Shown: positions 60,769-64,000 of the stretch, in pieces | Position numbering within the stretch: the first letter of the stretch is position 1 | How the letters are laid out: every line of letters begins with the position of its first letter | Assembly (NCBI RefSeq): GCF_022129445.1 | Contig: NZ_JADQAQ010000001.1 | Coordinates: forward strand, 102,662 to 166,661 | DNA length: 64,000 nucleotides | Source: Photobacterium sp. Ph5 | Lineage (GTDB): Bacteria > Pseudomonadota > Gammaproteobacteria > Enterobacterales > Vibrionaceae | Reading direction: 5' to 3' | Notes under the pieces: generated by a model | What the model saw: the letters and a program-made list of their open reading frames with translations, nothing else | Database searches by the model: none | What the model was told of the DNA's origin: nothing | Program-made: the position numbers and the translations under genes

Positions 60769-61893
60769 TTAACAGCGTTTAACGGTGGCTGTAATTTTCA
60801 CATCACAATCAACCATACGTATATCTGTAATATTCAGATCGATAACTTGATCCATCGCGGTTAATGGCGATAGATTTATTAAACTGCGACTATCTGACCC
60901 CATTAATTTGGGGGCCTGATACAAAATCAAACAATCAACTAATTGTGCTTCAAGTAACCCACCCGCAAGCCCAGCGCCAGCTTCAACCCAAATATGGTTT
61001 ATGCCATTTTCTGCTAACTTGCGCATGAGTAATGTGAGATCGAGTTGTTGGCTGTTTTCTCGGGTAGGAATTAACCACTGAGACACAGAGTCAGGCCAAT
61101 CTTCATTACCTATCTCTGCGCGTGCCAAAATCGTTTCTCCCGGAAGGTGAAATAACTGATATGCCGGGGTTAATCGGTTTTGGCTGTCAATGATAACGCG
61201 AATAGGTTGACGAACATCTGCTTGTGGATATTCATCTTGAATCTGTGTACCCAACTCACTCCAACGTACATTCAGTGATGGATCATCAGCGATAACCGTG
61301 GCACTGGTTGATAATATTGCACCAGCTTGTGCACGATGACGTTGAACATCAGCACGAGCATAAGACCCAGTGATCCATTTGCTTTCACCGTTAGCTAGCG
61401 CTGTTTTACCATCAAGACTCGATGCCAGTTTTAATTCAACATATGGCATCTTGGTTGTCATTTGTTTAATGAACGCTTTATTAATGGCTTGAGCCTCTTC
61501 TTTAAGAAGCCCTACTTGCACATCAATACCCGCTTTTTGTAGCATTTCAACGCCACGTCCAGCTACTAGCGGGTTAGGATCAACCATAGCGCAAATAACT
61601 CTGCTTACGCCTGATTTAATTAATGCTTCGGCACAAGGTGGCGTACGTCCGTAATGAGAGCAAGGTTCTAAAGTGACATAGGCTGTTGCCCCTTTCGCGC
61701 GCTTTCCAGCTTGCTTTAATGCAAACACCTCGGCATGGGGTTCTCCCGCACGATAATGAAAGCCTTCACCAAGGATTTCATCACCATTAGCAATAACACA
61801 CCCCACATTCGGATTCGGCGTTGTCGTAAAACAGCCACGTTTAGCTAACTGAATAGCGCGTAGCATCAACCGTGTATCAAGGTTAGTAAACAT
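60769..61893 (-). CDS. ribD: Bifunctional riboflavin deaminase-reductase RibD
   Basis: RibD performs the second and third steps of riboflavin synthesis. The deaminase part has the zinc motif HAEVFALKQAGKRAKG to TLEPCSHYGRTPPCAEAL; the reductase part begins near residue 147 (YVELKLASSLDGKTALANGESKWITG) and ends with VEAGAGLAGGLLEAQLVD. 374 residues. nrdR is 9 bases upstream, the usual nrdR-ribD pair. Confidence 0.96.
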   Translation of the reverse strand: MFTNLDTRLMLRAIQLAKRGCFTTTPNPNVGCVIANGDEILGEGFHYRAGEPHAEVFALKQAGKRAKGATAYVTLEPCSHYGRTPPCAEALIKSGVSRVICAMVDPNPLVAGRGVEMLQKAGIDVQVGLLKEEAQAINKAFIKQMTTKMPYVELKLASSLDGKTALANGESKWITGSYARADVQRHRAQAGAILSTSATVIADDPSLNVRWSELGTQIQDEYPQADVRQPIRVIIDSQNRLTPAYQLFHLPGETILARAEIGNEDWPDSVSQWLIPTRENSQQLDLTLLMRKLAENGINHIWVEAGAGLAGGLLEAQLVDCLILYQAPKLMGSDSRSLINLSPLTAMDQVIDLNITDIRMVDCDVKITATVKRC

Positions 61894-61902
61894 TACACTC
61901 GC

Positions 61903-62352
61903 TTAACGTTCTAATTTGGCAATTTCTTCACCAAACTCACGAATATCTTCAAAGCTACGGTAAACTGATGCAAAGCGAATATAAGCTACTTTATCGAGCT
62001 CTTTTAATGCTTCCATCACTAAGTTACCGATCATCTCTGAAGGCACTTCACGCTCTCCAGTTGCACGTAAACGTGATTTAATATTATTAATCGCACGTTC
62101 GATATCATCAGTACTCACAGGACGCTTTTCTAATGCCCGTTGAATACCACCACGAAGCTTTTCTTCATTAAACGGGTCACGATTACCATTGGTTTTTACC
62201 ACCCGAGGCATCACCAATTCGGCCGTTTCAAAGGTCGTATAACGTTCATTACAAGCTAAACATTGGCGGCGTCGGCGCACTTGGTGGCCATCCGCAACCA
62301 ATCGTGAATCGATTACTTTGGTGTCATTCGCACCGCAAAAAGGACAATGCAT
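61903..62352 (-). CDS. nrdR: Transcriptional repressor NrdR
   Basis: NrdR represses ribonucleotide reductase genes in response to ATP/dATP. The 149-residue protein has a zinc ribbon ([17 protein letters not shown] and [17 protein letters not shown]) and an ATP-cone ([30 protein letters not shown]). It leads the nrdR-rib genes. No second NrdR box pair was identified here. Confidence 0.96.
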   Translation of the reverse strand: MHCPFCGANDTKVIDSRLVADGHQVRRRRQCLACNERYTTFETAELVMPRVVKTNGNRDPFNEEKLRGGIQRALEKRPVSTDDIERAINNIKSRLRATGEREVPSEMIGNLVMEALKELDKVAYIRFASVYRSFEDIREFGEEIAKLER

Positions 62353-62491
62353 TTAGCCTCCTACATTTAATCGGTTCAGTGTAACTCATTTCAAACCGTT
62401 AATGAGTATATTCGCCCTTTTTTTCTACTCATTCTGGTTAAAAAGCCACTAATAGTCGGTTTCTTGTTCGCTCAGAAAAAGAGCAAATATT

Positions 62492-62521
62492 AAAAAAGGC
62501 TTACCATTATGGTAAGCCTTT
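62492..62521 (-). terminator. Terminator after glyA
   Basis: Minus strand: GGCTTACC/GGTAAGCC stem, five-base loop, then T's. Confidence 0.88.
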
Positions 62522-62566
62522 ATCTTCATAACTCGACAGTTATGTTACTTAATGCATGTTAATAGA

Positions 62567-63817
62567 TTAAGCGTAAACAGGTAGACGCTTACAAATATCT
62601 AAAACTTTTGCTTTTGTTGCTGCAATAACTTCTTCGTTATCAACATTGTCTAAAACATCACACATCCAACCTGCAAGTTGACGCGCGTCATCAGCAGTAA
62701 AGCCACGACGAGTAATAGATGGTGTACCCACACGGATACCTGATGTTACGAATGGGCTACGTGGATCATTGGGTACACTATTTTTATTAACCGTAATGTT
62801 TGCAGCGCCAAGTGCAGCATCAGCTTCTTTACCAGTAATGCCTTTATCGATCAAATCAACAAGGAATAAGTGGTTTTCAGTGCTACCTGATACGATCTTA
62901 TAACCGCGCTCAAGGAATTCACCGACCATTACTTTTGCGTTTTCAACAACACGTGCTTGGTAATCTTTAAACTCTGGTTCCATTGCTTCTTTGAATGCTA
63001 CTGCTTTTGCGGCAATAACATGCATTAGAGGACCACCTTGACCACCAGGGAATACTGCAGAGTTCAGCTTCTTGTATAGCTCTTCACCTTCATTAGAAAG
63101 GATAAGACCACCACGAGGACCTGCTAGTGTTTTGTGCGTTGTGGTTGTAACAACATGTGCATGTGGCACTGGGTTAGGATAAACACCCGCCGCAATCAGA
63201 CCCGCTACGTGCGCCATATCAACAAAGAAGTACGCGCCAACTTTGTCTGCGATTTCACGCATGCGTTTCCAATCAACAATTTGAGAGTAAGCGGAAAAAC
63301 CACCGATAATCATCTTTGGTTTGTGCTCTAGCGCTAACGCTTCAACTTCAGCATAATCAATTTGACCGCTTTCATCGATACCATATGGGATCACGTTGTA
63401 AAGCTTACCAGAGAAGTTTACAGGTGAACCGTGAGTTAAGTGACCACCGTGAGCAAGACTCATACCTAATACGGTATCACCAGCATTCAGAAGTGCCATG
63501 TAAACAGCATTGTTCGCTTGTGAGCCTGAGTGAGGCTGAACGTTCGCGTATTCTGCACCAAATAGCTGACAAGCACGGTCGATAGCCAGTTGCTCAGCTT
63601 TATCAACAAACTCACAACCACCGTAATAACGCTTGCCTGGGTAACCTTCAGCATATTTGTTTGTTAGCTGAGATCCTTGCGCTTCCATTACACGTGGGCT
63701 TGTGTAGTTTTCAGAAGCAATCAACTCGATGTGTTCTTCCTGACGAGCTGTTTCTTCCTGAATGGCTGCAAATAGTTCCGCATCATAATCAGCAATATTC
63801 ATATCGCGCTTTAGCAT
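62567..63817 (-). CDS. glyA: Serine hydroxymethyltransferase
   Basis: GlyA converts serine to glycine and charges tetrahydrofolate with one-carbon units for purine and other syntheses. The 416-residue product begins [22 protein letters not shown] and has the PLP-lysine in [16 protein letters not shown], the tetrahydrofolate-side [16 protein letters not shown] and the [15 protein letters not shown] loop. AGGAGAT precedes the ATG. A PurR-type operator upstream matches its known control in enterics. Confidence 0.97.
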   Translation of the reverse strand: MLKRDMNIADYDAELFAAIQEETARQEEHIELIASENYTSPRVMEAQGSQLTNKYAEGYPGKRYYGGCEFVDKAEQLAIDRACQLFGAEYANVQPHSGSQANNAVYMALLNAGDTVLGMSLAHGGHLTHGSPVNFSGKLYNVIPYGIDESGQIDYAEVEALALEHKPKMIIGGFSAYSQIVDWKRMREIADKVGAYFFVDMAHVAGLIAAGVYPNPVPHAHVVTTTTHKTLAGPRGGLILSNEGEELYKKLNSAVFPGGQGGPLMHVIAAKAVAFKEAMEPEFKDYQARVVENAKVMVGEFLERGYKIVSGSTENHLFLVDLIDKGITGKEADAALGAANITVNKNSVPNDPRSPFVTSGIRVGTPSITRRGFTADDARQLAGWMCDVLDNVDNEEVIAATKAKVLDICKRLPVYA

Positions 63818-63894
63818 CTGTATCTCCTAACTCAGCTAAGTTAAATACCATTTTGAGCAAAAACTGAAAAATCGCAATGCTAGGCGCCACGTAG

Positions 63895-63910
63895 ACGCAA
63901 ACGTTTTCGT
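63895..63910. promoter_or_regulatory. PurR-type operator before glyA
   Basis: ACGCAAACGTTTTCGT matches 15 of 16 positions of the PurR box. It lies 78 bases upstream of the glyA ATG. Confidence 0.8.
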
Positions 63911-64000
63911 CTTGCTTGTTAATTATCGCCTATCTTACATAAATTGATCTAAATCAGGTAGTCCTAATTGTTCTTTTTCTTAATGATTAACGCGGTTTAT

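Overview
The window looks like a chromosomal segment of a marine gammaproteobacterium of the Vibrionaceae, most likely Photobacterium (inference from protein similarity and gene content, no search run). Pointers are the Na+-translocating NADH:quinone reductase operon with apbE and nqrM, the sodium-driven motor pair pomAB, Crl, FrsA, a 253-residue PomA, an OmpK/Tsx-type porin and a homologue of the Vibrio dual-function RNA VcdRP. The DNA is AT-rich and even in character. I see no insertion sequence, prophage, CRISPR array, tRNA or rRNA.

Layout. 1-6.2 kb: 5' part of zipA (cut by the left edge), divergent cysZ, then cysK and the sugar phosphotransferase operon ptsH-ptsI-crr. 6.3-9.8 kb: a YfeX-type haem peroxidase, a DUF2919 membrane protein with an unknown partner, and small DUF2956, DUF1499 and unknown membrane proteins. 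9.85-17.1 kb: periplasmic nitrate reductase operon napFDABC plus a 46-residue membrane protein, divergent from the nitrate sensor pair narQ-narP, with NarP- and FNR-type sites between them. 17.1-26.2 kb: a winged-helix protein, yffB, dapE, proBA, crl, frsA, gpt and an NCS2 purine permease with a PurR-type operator. 26.5-27.0 kb: a complete RNA gene on the minus strand with promoter, structured leader, 29-codon ORF, C-rich segment and terminator, read here as vcdRP. 27.3-31.4 kb: pepD, LexA-controlled dinB and a double-receiver GGDEF protein. 31.5-38.7 kb: nqrABCDEF, apbE, nqrM. 39.3-46.8 kb: bolA, rlmG, yajG, a periplasmic prolyl isomerase, a broken gene, ampG, a Tsx/OmpK-type porin, panE and yajL. 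46.9-53.8 kb: thiI, pomAB, xseB-ispA-dxs. 53.9-56.0 kb: a 697-residue exported protein that looks like an accessory insertion. 56.1-63.8 kb: glyA, nrdR, ribD-ribE-ribBX-ribH, nusB, thiL, pgpA.

How the parts connect. Carbon uptake (ptsHI-crr) and the RNA at 26.5 kb appear linked: eight bases of its C-rich segment are exactly complementary to the ptsH ribosome-binding region. The Nap and NQR modules feed anaerobic and sodium-based respiration, and the sodium gradient drives PomAB. The ribD-nrdR block makes the flavins that ApbE attaches to NqrB and NqrC. PurR-type sites stand before both glyA and the purine permease. Other points of interest are an HPr with a ten-residue extra tail, an odd PanE tail overlapping yajL, a RibB fused to a zinc-site-less RibA-like domain, and a candidate Fur box before a tiny membrane protein.
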